From: DSOS01 sp035286585
GTDB taxonomy: Bacteria; Chloroflexota; Anaerolineae; Anaerolineales; UBA4823
NCBI GenBank assembly: GCA_035286585.1
Contig: DATEDC010000009.1
Span: 1-48,004, forward strand
Length of the DNA stretch: 48,004 nucleotides
Reading direction: 5' to 3'
The notes beneath the pieces were generated by a model, which worked only from the letters and a program-made list of their open reading frames with translations, was not told where the DNA came from and did no database searches. Shown here piece by piece: positions 21,586 through 30,513 of the stretch (position 1 is its first letter; each line of letters starts with the position of its first letter). A program made the position numbers and the translations under genes.

Positions 21586-22683
21586 CTATTCTTGTTCAAA
21601 CAGCCGTATGTATTGCTCGGTCGCGTAATCCAGCTCGAATTGTTTTAGCCATGCGTCTGGAGGCCGGCGCGTCTCGCCGGCTAAAGTCCGGCTGATTGCC
21701 TGGGCTAGGGAAGCGGCGTCGTCCATTGGCACCAGATAACCGTATTGTCCTTCGTTCAGAATTTCTTTTGGCCCGCTGGGACAATCCGTACTGATGACGG
21801 GGCAGCCGCAAGCCATTGCTTCCACCAATACTGTCGGCAAGCCTTCATAGTGTGAGGATAGTACCAACCCGGCCGCGCGGGACATATACGCGTAGGGGTT
21901 TTTAACCACCCCCGGCATGGATATTTCCGTTTGCAGGCCTGAATCTGCTGCCAGCGCTTCGAGTTCGGGTCGCTGCTCGCCTTCCCCCAGGATCAACAAC
22001 CGGCACTTGTGTTTCTCTCGAACCTGTCGAAAGGCCCGGATCAAAAGGTGAAAATTTTTCGGGTAGGCGAGCCTGCCGACGCCGAGGATGACCGGCGGTT
22101 GCCCGGGTTGAAACCAGGGGTGTTCTAAGGGCGCACAACACTGCTCGCTCAACCCCGGCAGGATGATCGGATTGTAAATGACGCGCACACGTTTAGGAGC
22201 CAACCCTGTGTACCGGCAGTAGTCCTCGGCAACACCCCTTGATACGGCAACGATTTCATCTGCAGCAGGGTACAACCAGCCAAGCAATATTTTCTCTAGC
22301 TTCTTCTTTGTGAAAGGTCGATGCTGAATGGATATCGTACTGTGCAGGGTGATAGCCAGCTTTAGTGGGACACTTGAAAATCGCCTGGCCAGGAGCATAA
22401 ATAAGTTAGTCAAATCGAGCGCGGAGATCACTATGCTGGGGCGCCTCTGTCTTAAATAGCGGATCAGCGCATACAGGCAGGCATAGGTAGAAGGAAGGTT
22501 GAGATCTACCACACGCACCTGCTCTGGTAGGTTAGCCAGGAGTTCGCCCTGTGCCTTCACTAGCAGGAAATCTGTCTCAAAGCCCCGCCGGACAAATCCG
22601 GTTGCCAGGTTTGCCAGCGCACGCTCAGCGCCTCCGACGGTTAAATTGGGCAGAAAGAATGTAACTATACATTTCTCTGTCAT
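21586..22683 (-). CDS. GT4 glycosyltransferase, tandem paralogue A
   Basis: A 365-residue GT4 enzyme: FFLPNLTVGGAERALANLA, EIVAVSRGVAEDY, VRVIYNPIILPGL, VGRLAYPKNFHLLIRAF, LLILGEGEQRPELEAL, VLSSHYEGLPTVLVEAMACG and GCPVISTDCPSGPKEIL. It has the same length as its neighbour at 22721-23818 and aligns with it end to end (for example LILGEGEQR-ELEAL and the HPWF-x-PGQPP/HPWF-x-AGQPP segment), so the two arose by tandem duplication. They probably add successive or alternative residues to the same chain. The donor cannot be inferred. Confidence 0.94.
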   Translation of the reverse strand: MTEKCIVTFFLPNLTVGGAERALANLATGFVRRGFETDFLLVKAQGELLANLPEQVRVVDLNLPSTYACLYALIRYLRQRRPSIVISALDLTNLFMLLARRFSSVPLKLAITLHSTISIQHRPFTKKKLEKILLGWLYPAADEIVAVSRGVAEDYCRYTGLAPKRVRVIYNPIILPGLSEQCCAPLEHPWFQPGQPPVILGVGRLAYPKNFHLLIRAFRQVREKHKCRLLILGEGEQRPELEALAADSGLQTEISMPGVVKNPYAYMSRAAGLVLSSHYEGLPTVLVEAMACGCPVISTDCPSGPKEILNEGQYGYLVPMDDAASLAQAISRTLAGETRRPPDAWLKQFELDYATEQYIRLFEQE

Positions 22684-22720
22684 AGCACGTCGATCATATT
22701 ACACGTTTGGTGCTTAAAGC

Positions 22721-23818
22721 TCATAACAGCTCCAGGTATTGGCGGATCACACGTTGGTATTCGAACTGCGCCAGCCATTCAGGAGCTGGTTTGCGCGTAT
22801 CCCCTGCGATCACTTCAATGATCGCCTGGGCCAACAAAAACTCATCTCCCACAGGCACTACGTGACCGAATTCGCCGTAGTTGATCAGCTCGGCGGATCC
22901 TCCCGGGCTGTTTGTCGTCACGATGGAACAGCCGCATGCCATGGCTTCAATTAAGACGTTCGGCGAGGCGTCATGCAAGGAGGATAGGGCGAACACAGCC
23001 GCGTGTTTCATGAACGCATACGGGTTTTGTTGAAAGCCTGGCAAAGATACCTCGGCTTGTAGCCCCAGATGAGCGATCAGCGCCTCCAATTCCTGGCGTT
23101 GCTCACCCTCGCCGAGGATCATCAAGCGCGCTGGAAGGCGTTGATGAACGTGAGCGAAGGCTTTGATCAAGGTCGAAAACCCCTTGACCGGGCTCAGACG
23201 ACCTGCGCTCATTATCAGGGGCGGTTGGCCTGCCTCGAACCAGGGATGGTTCACCGGCTGCTGAGCCTTCTCTAAGAGCGCAGGGGTGATCGTTGGGTTG
23301 TAAATCACCCGGATTCTGGAAGATGAAATCTGTAAGTAATCGGCAAAATCCCGAGCAGCCTGCTGCGAGACGGCGACGATCTCGTCTGCCAGGGGGAGGA
23401 TCATCCCCATGAGAGCTTTTTCAAGAGAGCGATGGGGGAGGAACGAGCGCCGGTATTGGGAAACGACGCTGCGAACGGAGATGATAATTTTCGTTTTCCT
23501 GCCCGCGATTATATTCGCCATCACGGCGACGATGTTCGGCAGGTCCAGCCCGGTAAGCAGCGCTCGCGGGCGAAAATTGCGCAGATAACGAACCAGACCC
23601 GGTAGAGCGGCTCCCATGCGGGGCGCATTCAGATCGACGAGCGTGATTCCTTCAGGCACTTGCTGTATATAATCGCCGATCTTTTTCTTCAAGACAATAT
23701 CAACCTGGTAGCCTGCTTCGCACAGGCCCTCTGCCAGATTTAAAAATGTGCGCTCGGTTCCTCCGCCGCCCAATGTGGGCAGCATAAAAGCAATCCGATG
23801 TAGATCCAGGTTTGCCAC
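22721..23818 (-). CDS. GT4 glycosyltransferase, tandem paralogue B
   Basis: A 365-residue GT4 enzyme: FMLPTLGGGGTERTFLNLA, EIVAVSQQAARDF, IRVIYNPTITPALLEKA, SAGRLSPVKGFSTLIKAF, RLMILGEGEQRQELEAL, FALSSLHDASPNVLIEAMACG and CSIVTTNSPGGSAELI. In the donor loop the usual 'Y/W-E-G' preceding the P-x-x-L-x-E-A helix is 'H-D-A-S', so the first acidic residue is displaced, while the E of IEAMACG is kept. It is the tandem paralogue of the gene at 21586-22683, which it precedes in the transcript by 37 bp. Confidence 0.93.
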   Translation of the reverse strand: MANLDLHRIAFMLPTLGGGGTERTFLNLAEGLCEAGYQVDIVLKKKIGDYIQQVPEGITLVDLNAPRMGAALPGLVRYLRNFRPRALLTGLDLPNIVAVMANIIAGRKTKIIISVRSVVSQYRRSFLPHRSLEKALMGMILPLADEIVAVSQQAARDFADYLQISSSRIRVIYNPTITPALLEKAQQPVNHPWFEAGQPPLIMSAGRLSPVKGFSTLIKAFAHVHQRLPARLMILGEGEQRQELEALIAHLGLQAEVSLPGFQQNPYAFMKHAAVFALSSLHDASPNVLIEAMACGCSIVTTNSPGGSAELINYGEFGHVVPVGDEFLLAQAIIEVIAGDTRKPAPEWLAQFEYQRVIRQYLELL

Positions 23819-23834
23819 TTGGTTATCGAAATTC

Positions 23835-25229
23835 TCAAGCTGTCGCTCTCAGCTCGCAATAGCTGGCCCAGCCGCGAGCAGGTCTTGCCTCAATCCCTAG
23901 TTTGTGCACATCGTAAGGATTCGTAAATGCTCGATTCTGGTATCGGACTTCAACTTTGGAGGGCGTAGGCGCTAATGGCCATCTAAACTCACTAAAGGCT
24001 TCTCTTACGAGTGGGATTTTTCGTGGATCCATGCCCAGCAGCAGGGCATGCACCCAATCCGCCGCAGGGGGTGAATTTGAGAAGGTTACCACGCCCAATA
24101 GACATGCTTCGGGAGCTAAAGGGCCTTCTCCTTGCCCACAAATGATGGCATCTGATAATGACCATACCTGGCGTTGGGGTGTATCGGCCATACTCCCATC
24201 CAGGCAGCCATAGATCAAGATGCGATTGATGTCCAGTGCCATCCGCCAGGTGGTGTCATTACCGAACCAGCCTCCTTCAAGATCGGGATCGCCAAAAAGG
24301 CCATGGAAGTGCTGAGTCCCATGTGCTAATCTTTCCCAGCGGGTGTACTTTTTTGTTCCAATATTCTGATTCGCTCTATCCAGGAAGTATTCAGCCAGAC
24401 GCTTGAGTGGGGCAAACCCTGGGTAGCAATCCCCGCCCCATGAAGTTCCCCCAACACGATGGTGCGGCAGGTAATCCTTGTTTCCATTTATTCCTACCAG
24501 GTTCTTCAGCGCGCCGGTCAGCCCGGCTTTACGATGTGTTTTCAGCTTGGGAAGATTCAAGATCAAATCGGCTTCGAATGCTTCACGACAAACCAGGTAT
24601 TGGTGAACGCCAGGCGCATGGGTGGCAGCCAGTTTACGGGGATCGTACATGGTTACCCGGAAGCGACCAGGTGGGTGAGAAATTTGTTCGAGCAGGCTAT
24701 CGATTCCCAGGTTAAATAAAATGAACCGGCTTTCATCTCTCAAGTCAGTTTGCACGCCAGTTACCATATCGAAATTATTCAGGATACTGCGTCGAAAGTC
24801 CACGACTTTGATGGGTGTATTGCCACAGACTTTGTCCACCTGTTCGAGGAAGCCAGGCGTGATGAGTTCCTGCCAGTTACACCCCTGGACAGGCGCATCG
24901 CCGATGATAACCTGCCCGGCGCCAGCTTCTACAACTTCCTTGAGCACGGCGATTGTGAAAGCATGCTGGGTGTACATACAATCTAGATCCCCTTTGCCAT
25001 TATTGAACTGGTTGTAATGATGTACCCAGTTGGGTTTTATCAGCACGCTCATTCCGGGTTCGACGATCCTGTTGAGGGGGTGGTCTTCTACAGTACTTCC
25101 CTGGAACGCTGCCGCAACACATTCGCGAATCAGCCTGGTCAGGTTCTCCTGAGTGTAGAGCTGGTTGGCTGGCTTTACCAGGTCAGTTATTTTGGCGACT
25201 CCAACCCGTAATGTATCTATGTCTGCCAC
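23835..25229 (-). CDS. DUF362-family protein
   Basis: A 464-residue soluble protein of the DUF362 family. Recognisable parts are VLIKPNWVHHYNQ, the AGAGQVIIGDAPVQGC region, DLILNLPKLKTHRKAGLTGALKNLVGINGNKDYLPHHR (the family core) and a late RILIYGCLDGSM. Many relatives carry a ferredoxin domain; here no C-x2-C-x2-C cluster is present, so this is the cofactor-free form. The biochemical role of the family is unresolved. It starts with GTG, five bases after a CapK-like adenylate-forming gene, and the two look like a functional pair within the glycosyltransferase cluster. It may act in modifying an oligosaccharide or its lipid carrier. Confidence 0.88.
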   Translation of the reverse strand: MADIDTLRVGVAKITDLVKPANQLYTQENLTRLIRECVAAAFQGSTVEDHPLNRIVEPGMSVLIKPNWVHHYNQFNNGKGDLDCMYTQHAFTIAVLKEVVEAGAGQVIIGDAPVQGCNWQELITPGFLEQVDKVCGNTPIKVVDFRRSILNNFDMVTGVQTDLRDESRFILFNLGIDSLLEQISHPPGRFRVTMYDPRKLAATHAPGVHQYLVCREAFEADLILNLPKLKTHRKAGLTGALKNLVGINGNKDYLPHHRVGGTSWGGDCYPGFAPLKRLAEYFLDRANQNIGTKKYTRWERLAHGTQHFHGLFGDPDLEGGWFGNDTTWRMALDINRILIYGCLDGSMADTPQRQVWSLSDAIICGQGEGPLAPEACLLGVVTFSNSPPAADWVHALLLGMDPRKIPLVREAFSEFRWPLAPTPSKVEVRYQNRAFTNPYDVHKLGIEARPARGWASYCELRATA

Positions 25230-25234
25230 AATTT

Positions 25235-26662
25235 TTACCTGCGGGTGAGCTCAGATAAGCTGGTAGAACGATCTTGTTTTAAGACGCCTGCCTCGGTAAC
25301 ATGCGAAACGGTATGGCGATGTTTGCCCGAAGCCGTCGGTGATATTTCAGCCACAAAATGAAAGGCGAGCTGGATGCCCGGTGCGTGTTGCGAGATCGTC
25401 CGGCGAATTCTTTCGCTAGCTTCAGCTCCAAAGTATTCTCCCTTGACGATGTAAATCTCCAACCGATCAATAGCAGGTTGGATGACCTGGAAATTTCGGA
25501 TATCATAATCTTTGAACAGGTGGGGGAAGAATAATCCGCTCAGGCACCCGCCTTTCGGCAGGGCGATCAAATCGCCGATGCGCCCTTCTATCTGGCTCAA
25601 GGCGCCGAAGGTGCGCCCACAGCTGCAGGGTTCGTCTGCCGGTGCGAAGGCGCTCACGTCCTGGATGGCATAGCGGATGAAAGGCATGCCCAGATTAAAC
25701 AGGCTGGTGAGCACTACCTGTCCCATTTGCCCTGGCGGCGCTGGCAAGCCCTGGTCGTCGACTATTTCCACATACAGCCAATCCTCGCGGATGTGTAACT
25801 TGCCGGCTGGACATTCGTGGGCAACCGTGCTTAACTCTCTTGTTCCGTAGCGGTTGAAAACCCGACCTCCGAAAGTCTGCTGAAGCAATTCTCGTTGCCA
25901 GGGGAACAAGGTTTCTGCCGAACAAACAACAGCCTTAACGCCCAAATCGTCCTCAATAATCCGATTCTGCTGGTTGAACTCGGCAAGTTTTGCCAGCAGG
26001 TTGGTGTACCCGATGATCAGGCTTGGTTGGATGCGGCTGATCTTTTCCAACCACTCGCGCTGGGATTCCCTGGTCATCTCGAAGGCCGGCAGGGTAATTT
26101 CGTTTTTTAGAATATTGGTCAGCTTCTCTTTTACCTGTTCCTGTGGCTGAATGTCGAAGGCCGCCCCCCAAACTTTTACAATCGGCTCGCCGTAGTTCCA
26201 GCCCGTCCATAACTGGTTGCGCAGGATCAGGGCGTTATTTTGCCTTTCGTATTCTCGATCATGGAAAAAAGGAACCGGGGCACCCGTCGAGCCGCCCGTG
26301 GCAGCGCGGATGAGGTTCTTCCGATCATAGTTCTCGGCAACTAGGCTGTCCAGTTGCTCCTGTATGTCGGTTTTGGTCAGGAGAGGGAGCCGGGCAAATT
26401 GCTCTGCAGTGCTGATGTCCGCCGCACGGATGCTCAGCTTCTGGAACAGTTGCCGATAGTAGGGTACGTGTTCTTCGGCGTGGCGCAGCAGCCGGCTGAG
26501 CAAGGACCAGCGCAGCTTCTCGATCTCCTCGGCTGATTTTGTTTCGTTGTTTCGGAACCATTCCAGGCGTTTCCCCAAAGTGCCGTGGTGCTTTCTGGGA
26601 ACCCAGGTCGTGTAATAGGCTTTTGAAATCAAATCGTGGATATTCGCCATGAATTGGATCAT
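25235..26662 (-). CDS. CapK/phenylacetate-CoA-ligase-like adenylate-forming enzyme
   Basis: A 475-residue protein of the CapK branch of the adenylate-forming superfamily. Landmarks are LLRHAEEHVPYYRQLF, ARLPLLTKTDIQE, the P-loop-like NLIRAATGGSTGAPVPFFHD, VVCSAETLFPWQRELLQ, FNRYGTREL (A5 region), VVLTSLFNLGMPFIRYAIQD and CSCGRTFGALSQIEGRIGDL. These enzymes activate a carboxylate as an adenylate. In polysaccharide loci they are found without acyl-carrier partners and their substrate is usually unknown. Four bases separate it from the DUF362 gene. The second ATG (MANIHDL, four codons in) is an equally good start. I infer decoration of the glycan, for instance with an acyl or amino-acid group. 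Confidence 0.9.
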   Translation of the reverse strand: MIQFMANIHDLISKAYYTTWVPRKHHGTLGKRLEWFRNNETKSAEEIEKLRWSLLSRLLRHAEEHVPYYRQLFQKLSIRAADISTAEQFARLPLLTKTDIQEQLDSLVAENYDRKNLIRAATGGSTGAPVPFFHDREYERQNNALILRNQLWTGWNYGEPIVKVWGAAFDIQPQEQVKEKLTNILKNEITLPAFEMTRESQREWLEKISRIQPSLIIGYTNLLAKLAEFNQQNRIIEDDLGVKAVVCSAETLFPWQRELLQQTFGGRVFNRYGTRELSTVAHECPAGKLHIREDWLYVEIVDDQGLPAPPGQMGQVVLTSLFNLGMPFIRYAIQDVSAFAPADEPCSCGRTFGALSQIEGRIGDLIALPKGGCLSGLFFPHLFKDYDIRNFQVIQPAIDRLEIYIVKGEYFGAEASERIRRTISQHAPGIQLAFHFVAEISPTASGKHRHTVSHVTEAGVLKQDRSTSLSELTRR

Positions 26663-26707
26663 TCAAGCTGGATGAACGAATCTTCCAGTTCGTCTATCGT
26701 CTTCGAA

Positions 26708-27652
26708 TTATACTTCTCGCTTATATGTATTTCGGTACAGCCTGTATATCCACAAGCCCGGCTCTCCAAACGCTGGGATCAGCCAGTACAACATTATGCG
26801 CAGGCTGAATGGCTCCAGCCGCCGGGCGTGGGCGATAAAATTCCGCGCCTGGCTGAGTTGTTCCTGGGTGAGATACACGATTCCGCAATCGAGATACTTT
26901 TTGGCTAACAGCTTGTTCTTCAAGGGGCCCAATCTGTCCGCTTCTCTGGAAACAGCACGCTCGATTGCAGCTAATTGAATATGAAGCTTTTCAGCGGCTG
27001 AGACGCTTTGCATCATGCTCCAGGGATGCTCGCGCTTTAGAGCTAAGTTCTGCCGCACTACCCCCAGTGGGTGGTGAGCCGCTATTCGCAGCCACATATC
27101 CCAGTCTTCTCCAATCCGCGCCTCTGGCGCCTCATTAAAATAACCAACCTCGGAGAAAATGGATTTCTTGACGATTGGCGTTGGGGATAAGATAAAGTTT
27201 TCCAGGAATAATTTCTCCAGCACATCGCCCTCGAAGAGCCCTACGGAGTAGGCAGGCAGCGTTCTTCCGCTGCGATGGTCAAAAAAGGTGGCTTTGCAGG
27301 TGACCCAGGCTACTTTCTTGTTTATGATGCAGTCCACCTGGCGCTCGAGTTTTTCCGGTAACCACAGGTCGTCTGCGTCCAGGAAAGCGATATACTCGCC
27401 TCGCGCCTGCCGGATGCCCAAATTACGGGCTGCAGCGGCGCCCTGCTTTTGCTGGTGTAATAGTTTTATCTGCTTTCCATAAGAGTGCACAATCTCGGCT
27501 GTTTCATCCGTGCTGCCATCATCGACCACGATGACTTCCACTGCCGGGTAGGTTTGTGCAAGGACGCTATCCAGTGTTTCCTTAATGAAATGGGCTGCAT
27601 TATGGGCTGGGATGACCACCGAAATGGCAATCGCTGGCGGGGATGTTGCCAT
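26708..27652 (-). CDS. GT2 glycosyltransferase
   Basis: A 314-residue GT-A enzyme of family 2: ISVVIPAHNAAHFIKETLDSVLAQ, VEVIVVDDGSTDETAEIV, the GAAAARNLGIRQARGEYIAFLDADDLW segment with the D-A-D-D metal site, and GEDWDMWLRIA, the acceptor/base E-D motif. The C-terminal ~90 residues are helical without a clear membrane helix. It adds a sugar from an NDP donor in the cytoplasm; the sugar is unknown. Its start shares one base with the stop of the CgeB-like gene upstream (TGATG), so the two are coupled. Confidence 0.95.
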   Translation of the reverse strand: MATSPPAIAISVVIPAHNAAHFIKETLDSVLAQTYPAVEVIVVDDGSTDETAEIVHSYGKQIKLLHQQKQGAAAARNLGIRQARGEYIAFLDADDLWLPEKLERQVDCIINKKVAWVTCKATFFDHRSGRTLPAYSVGLFEGDVLEKLFLENFILSPTPIVKKSIFSEVGYFNEAPEARIGEDWDMWLRIAAHHPLGVVRQNLALKREHPWSMMQSVSAAEKLHIQLAAIERAVSREADRLGPLKNKLLAKKYLDCGIVYLTQEQLSQARNFIAHARRLEPFSLRIMLYWLIPAFGEPGLWIYRLYRNTYKREV

Positions 27653-28704
27653 CAGTTCAGTCCTGCTTGCCGGAAAATTTCCAGGAGTCTTTTTTGGTAG
27701 GTATGCTCTCGGATCGTTCTTAGATAACCAGCGTGAGCAATCTCTTGCCGTTCTTGCTCATGAGATAGATAGTAACGCACTTGCTGAATCAGATGCTTGA
27801 GGCTGGTAAAACAGGCAATTTCCTTCCCGATCAGGTAGTAATCAGCGAGATTTTCTGCAAGATCTGTCAGCAAAAAACCTCCGCAGCCGGGGATTTCAAA
27901 ATTACGACCTTTGATTTGTGCCAATGGATGAACAGCCCTTAAAGGATCGTACAACAGTCCGAGCGCCTGCCTGAATAGTTGGCCAAGCTTTGACCAGCGC
28001 TTTTCGACAATCCGGATAACGCTTTCAAGCCTCTGACCGTGCGCCGAGGGGCTAGAGAAGTTCAGGTTGATGCGGCTTTGGTTGAAAATACGCACCATTT
28101 TTGTCTGCTCCACGCGCCCATTATCCCACCCAGCTCCCCAGGCATGTACTTGAATGCCAGCATTTTGCAGGGTATAGATCACCTGGCGACGGACCCCATG
28201 CGCCATGCCCACAAAGGTTACATCATACTGTAATGGGAGATCTAAATTCCGATAGGCGTTATGGTTGCATGCCCATTGGCTCTTGATAACGTTGTGTATT
28301 CCAGCCGCCTGATACTTAAGCATTGCTCTGGCGGAAGTGGTGATTACCCAATGGAAGCAGGGCGCCCAGAAGCGCGAGAAATTATCAAAGCGCCAGTGAT
28401 CGTCCGCAAACCAATTCAGGGTTAGAGTACCGGTTTTTTCTGTAATCCTGCGCATCACCTGGCGATCGATTTCTTCTCCAAAGAGGAAGCAGAAGAGCAC
28501 ATCAGGTTTTTCTGTAATGGTTACTTCCCACAGCCGATCATTCATCCTCTCACGTCCGAATTCCTGGTACACAGACATGAAATCAAAGTACAGGATTTCG
28601 TGTCCCATATTGGATAGAGTGCTATAAAAATTTTCGTGCTCGAAGCTGTAACCCTGAGGCGGTATGCCGTAGTTGTACTTCATTGCCACATAAAGAATAC
28701 GCAA
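27652..28704 (-). CDS. CgeB-like glycosyltransferase (GT-B)
   Basis: A 350-residue protein resembling CgeB/Glyco_trans_1_2-type enzymes: MRILYVAMKYN start, YSFEHENFYSTL, LNWFADDHWRF, VITTSARAMLKYQ, YDVTFVGMAHGVRRQVI, the C-terminal INLNFSSPSAHGQR and IKGRNFEIPGCGGFLLTD motif, and YYLSHEQERQEIAHAG. CgeB in Bacillus decorates spore surface polysaccharide. The start is a TTG (28702-28704) with a GGAG six bases before it; no ATG is available close to the domain start. The upstream 258 bp are AT-rich and without a gene. The gene itself is also AT-rich relative to unit B, a sign of separate origin. Confidence 0.88.
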   Translation of the reverse strand: MRILYVAMKYNYGIPPQGYSFEHENFYSTLSNMGHEILYFDFMSVYQEFGRERMNDRLWEVTITEKPDVLFCFLFGEEIDRQVMRRITEKTGTLTLNWFADDHWRFDNFSRFWAPCFHWVITTSARAMLKYQAAGIHNVIKSQWACNHNAYRNLDLPLQYDVTFVGMAHGVRRQVIYTLQNAGIQVHAWGAGWDNGRVEQTKMVRIFNQSRINLNFSSPSAHGQRLESVIRIVEKRWSKLGQLFRQALGLLYDPLRAVHPLAQIKGRNFEIPGCGGFLLTDLAENLADYYLIGKEIACFTSLKHLIQQVRYYLSHEQERQEIAHAGYLRTIREHTYQKRLLEIFRQAGLN

Positions 28705-28962
28705 CTCTTACTCCGACAACTGTATCAGATTATGCTAGAGTCAAAACGTGCAATGCTACAACCTTCTTGCTATGCAGAAGTAATTTGTTGTGATAAATAC
28801 TTCATTTGTTTCACTGTATCTTTCAATTAAATTGGGCTTTTCCAGCTAAAGGCGAGAATAATCGTTTCATAATACTTAACGTGCTATTTTCCGGAATTCA
28901 AAGATACCACAACCATAGGTACAGCCGCACTGGCTTTCAATTGCTTCTTGTGTATAGAAAAG
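28705..28962. other. AT-rich intergenic spacer, no gene seen
   Basis: This is the longest gene-free stretch in the window. It lies between the flippase stop and the CgeB-like start and is clearly more AT-rich than its flanks. Frames across it are short and unconvincing. Weak -10-like hexamers occur on the minus strand (for example the CATAAT around 28731-28736), with no well-spaced -35, so an internal promoter is possible but not supported. It may be a recombination join between modules or a decayed gene. Confidence 0.5.
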
Positions 28963-30513
28963 TCATTCGACGAGTAAATGCAGGCGTTTCAATCCATGGC
29001 GGATAAACTGGCTGGAAAGCTCAAGAATGACATTTCGCTGGCCTTTATCGATTATGGTGAAAAGGTAAAACGCATAAGCAGTTATCAAGCTCAATCTGAT
29101 CAATGATGTCCATTGGAAGGGCAGATCCATTCGCAAGATAAGCATTGAGACAGAAACACATATCAGAAATCCAAGCAGAGCTTGGGTGATGATTTTCTTG
29201 TTCCAGGATATCGGGTATAAGCGGTTAGAGATGATCACAACCAGCGCGCTGTTGGTCAGGACCCCGACCAGCTCTGAGATCGCTGCCCCATAGATGCCCA
29301 AACGGGCGGTCAGGAGCAGGTTTGAGGCCAGGTTGGCAAGCACGCCAGCCCCTAATGCCAGGGACGTAAAAATCGTCTTCTTGGAGACGACGATCCCGAT
29401 TCCCGTGATGTAATCCACGCCGGGGAGGATTTGGCGCAGAACCAACAGGCTCACCAAGGCTGCGCCAGGCAGGTAGGCGGGTGTTGCGATCAGCAGAACA
29501 AGCTCGCGGGCGAAGACCGCCAGCCCTGCGCCAAAGAGCAGCGTGATCATCACGAAGTAATTCAGCGTAATTCTATACAGCTTAGGCGCTTCCGGTTTTT
29601 TGAGGTTGGCGAGCATGAAAGGCTGCCAGCCAAGGATGAATGAGGAGACCACCAGGGTCATCGCCAGGGTTATTTTGCTGGCCAGGCTGTAATAACCGAC
29701 CTGGACCACACCCACATGTGCGTTTAAAAAATAACGATTGACGGCTGCCAGCGACCAGTTCAAAAAAGCGGCTGGCAGGAGGGGTAAACCGTAGGCTGCC
29801 ATTTTGAAAAACCATTTTTTTGAAAAAGTGAACGCCAGCAGATCGCGCGACAGCCATAAAGTCGCCAACGCGCCACAAGAGTAGGCGATCAATTGGGCCA
29901 AGAAAATGCCCGGGATGCCTTTTCTGAACCCAATAATAAACACCAGGATCAACAAAAAGTAGAGCAGCGAATATCCAACATTGATCAGCAGGTAATTCTT
30001 CGGGCGGCGCTTAAGACGCTGTAAGCCAATGAAGAGGTTGTAGATCGCCATGATGGGCAGGGCGAATACGGCGAGTTGAATGGCAGCCGCGTGGTCGGGC
30101 TTCTTGAAAAGAAAAACCGATATCTCAGGACCGAAAACAGCAATCGCGACAGCCACAGGCACACCGATGACCAGCACGAACCAAAGCAGGCTGGATACCA
30201 TCTGCTGCCGGTCTTTAATATCCTCCTCTGGCACTTCGTAGTAATAGCGCCACAAGCCGGAGCCGATATTCAAGCCCATTAATATGGCAAAATAGCCAAG
30301 CGTAGCGTAAATAATATCGAGCGTCCCGAACTCATCTACCGTCAGCAGGCGAGTTAGAATGGGGACGGTAATCAGGCTGAACACTTGCCCCAACGAGCCG
30401 CTCAACCCATAGATGAATATATCTTTGGATAGGCTGGTAAATTGCCCGATCAATCTTTCCAGGAAGGGTAGATCGCCGGGGCTATTTCCGTCTGCGTGTA
30501 GTTCGCCTGTCAA
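28963..30513 (-). CDS. Wzx-type oligosaccharide flippase
   Basis: A 516-residue polytopic protein with about 14 hydrophobic segments, of the polysaccharide-biosynthesis/MurJ-like MOP superfamily. The first segment has the typical IYGLSGSLGQVFSLITVPILTR start, followed by VDEFGTLDIIYATLGYFAILMG. The basic FSKKWFFKMAAYGLPLLPAAF loop marks the second half. It is expected to flip undecaprenyl-linked repeat units to the outer face for polymerisation. Its start overlaps the upstream GT4 stop by four bases (ATGA). The presence of both this flippase in unit A and the Wzm/Wzt exporter in unit B suggests two export routes in the locus. Confidence 0.93.
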   Translation of the reverse strand: MTGELHADGNSPGDLPFLERLIGQFTSLSKDIFIYGLSGSLGQVFSLITVPILTRLLTVDEFGTLDIIYATLGYFAILMGLNIGSGLWRYYYEVPEEDIKDRQQMVSSLLWFVLVIGVPVAVAIAVFGPEISVFLFKKPDHAAAIQLAVFALPIMAIYNLFIGLQRLKRRPKNYLLINVGYSLLYFLLILVFIIGFRKGIPGIFLAQLIAYSCGALATLWLSRDLLAFTFSKKWFFKMAAYGLPLLPAAFLNWSLAAVNRYFLNAHVGVVQVGYYSLASKITLAMTLVVSSFILGWQPFMLANLKKPEAPKLYRITLNYFVMITLLFGAGLAVFARELVLLIATPAYLPGAALVSLLVLRQILPGVDYITGIGIVVSKKTIFTSLALGAGVLANLASNLLLTARLGIYGAAISELVGVLTNSALVVIISNRLYPISWNKKIITQALLGFLICVSVSMLILRMDLPFQWTSLIRLSLITAYAFYLFTIIDKGQRNVILELSSQFIRHGLKRLHLLVE

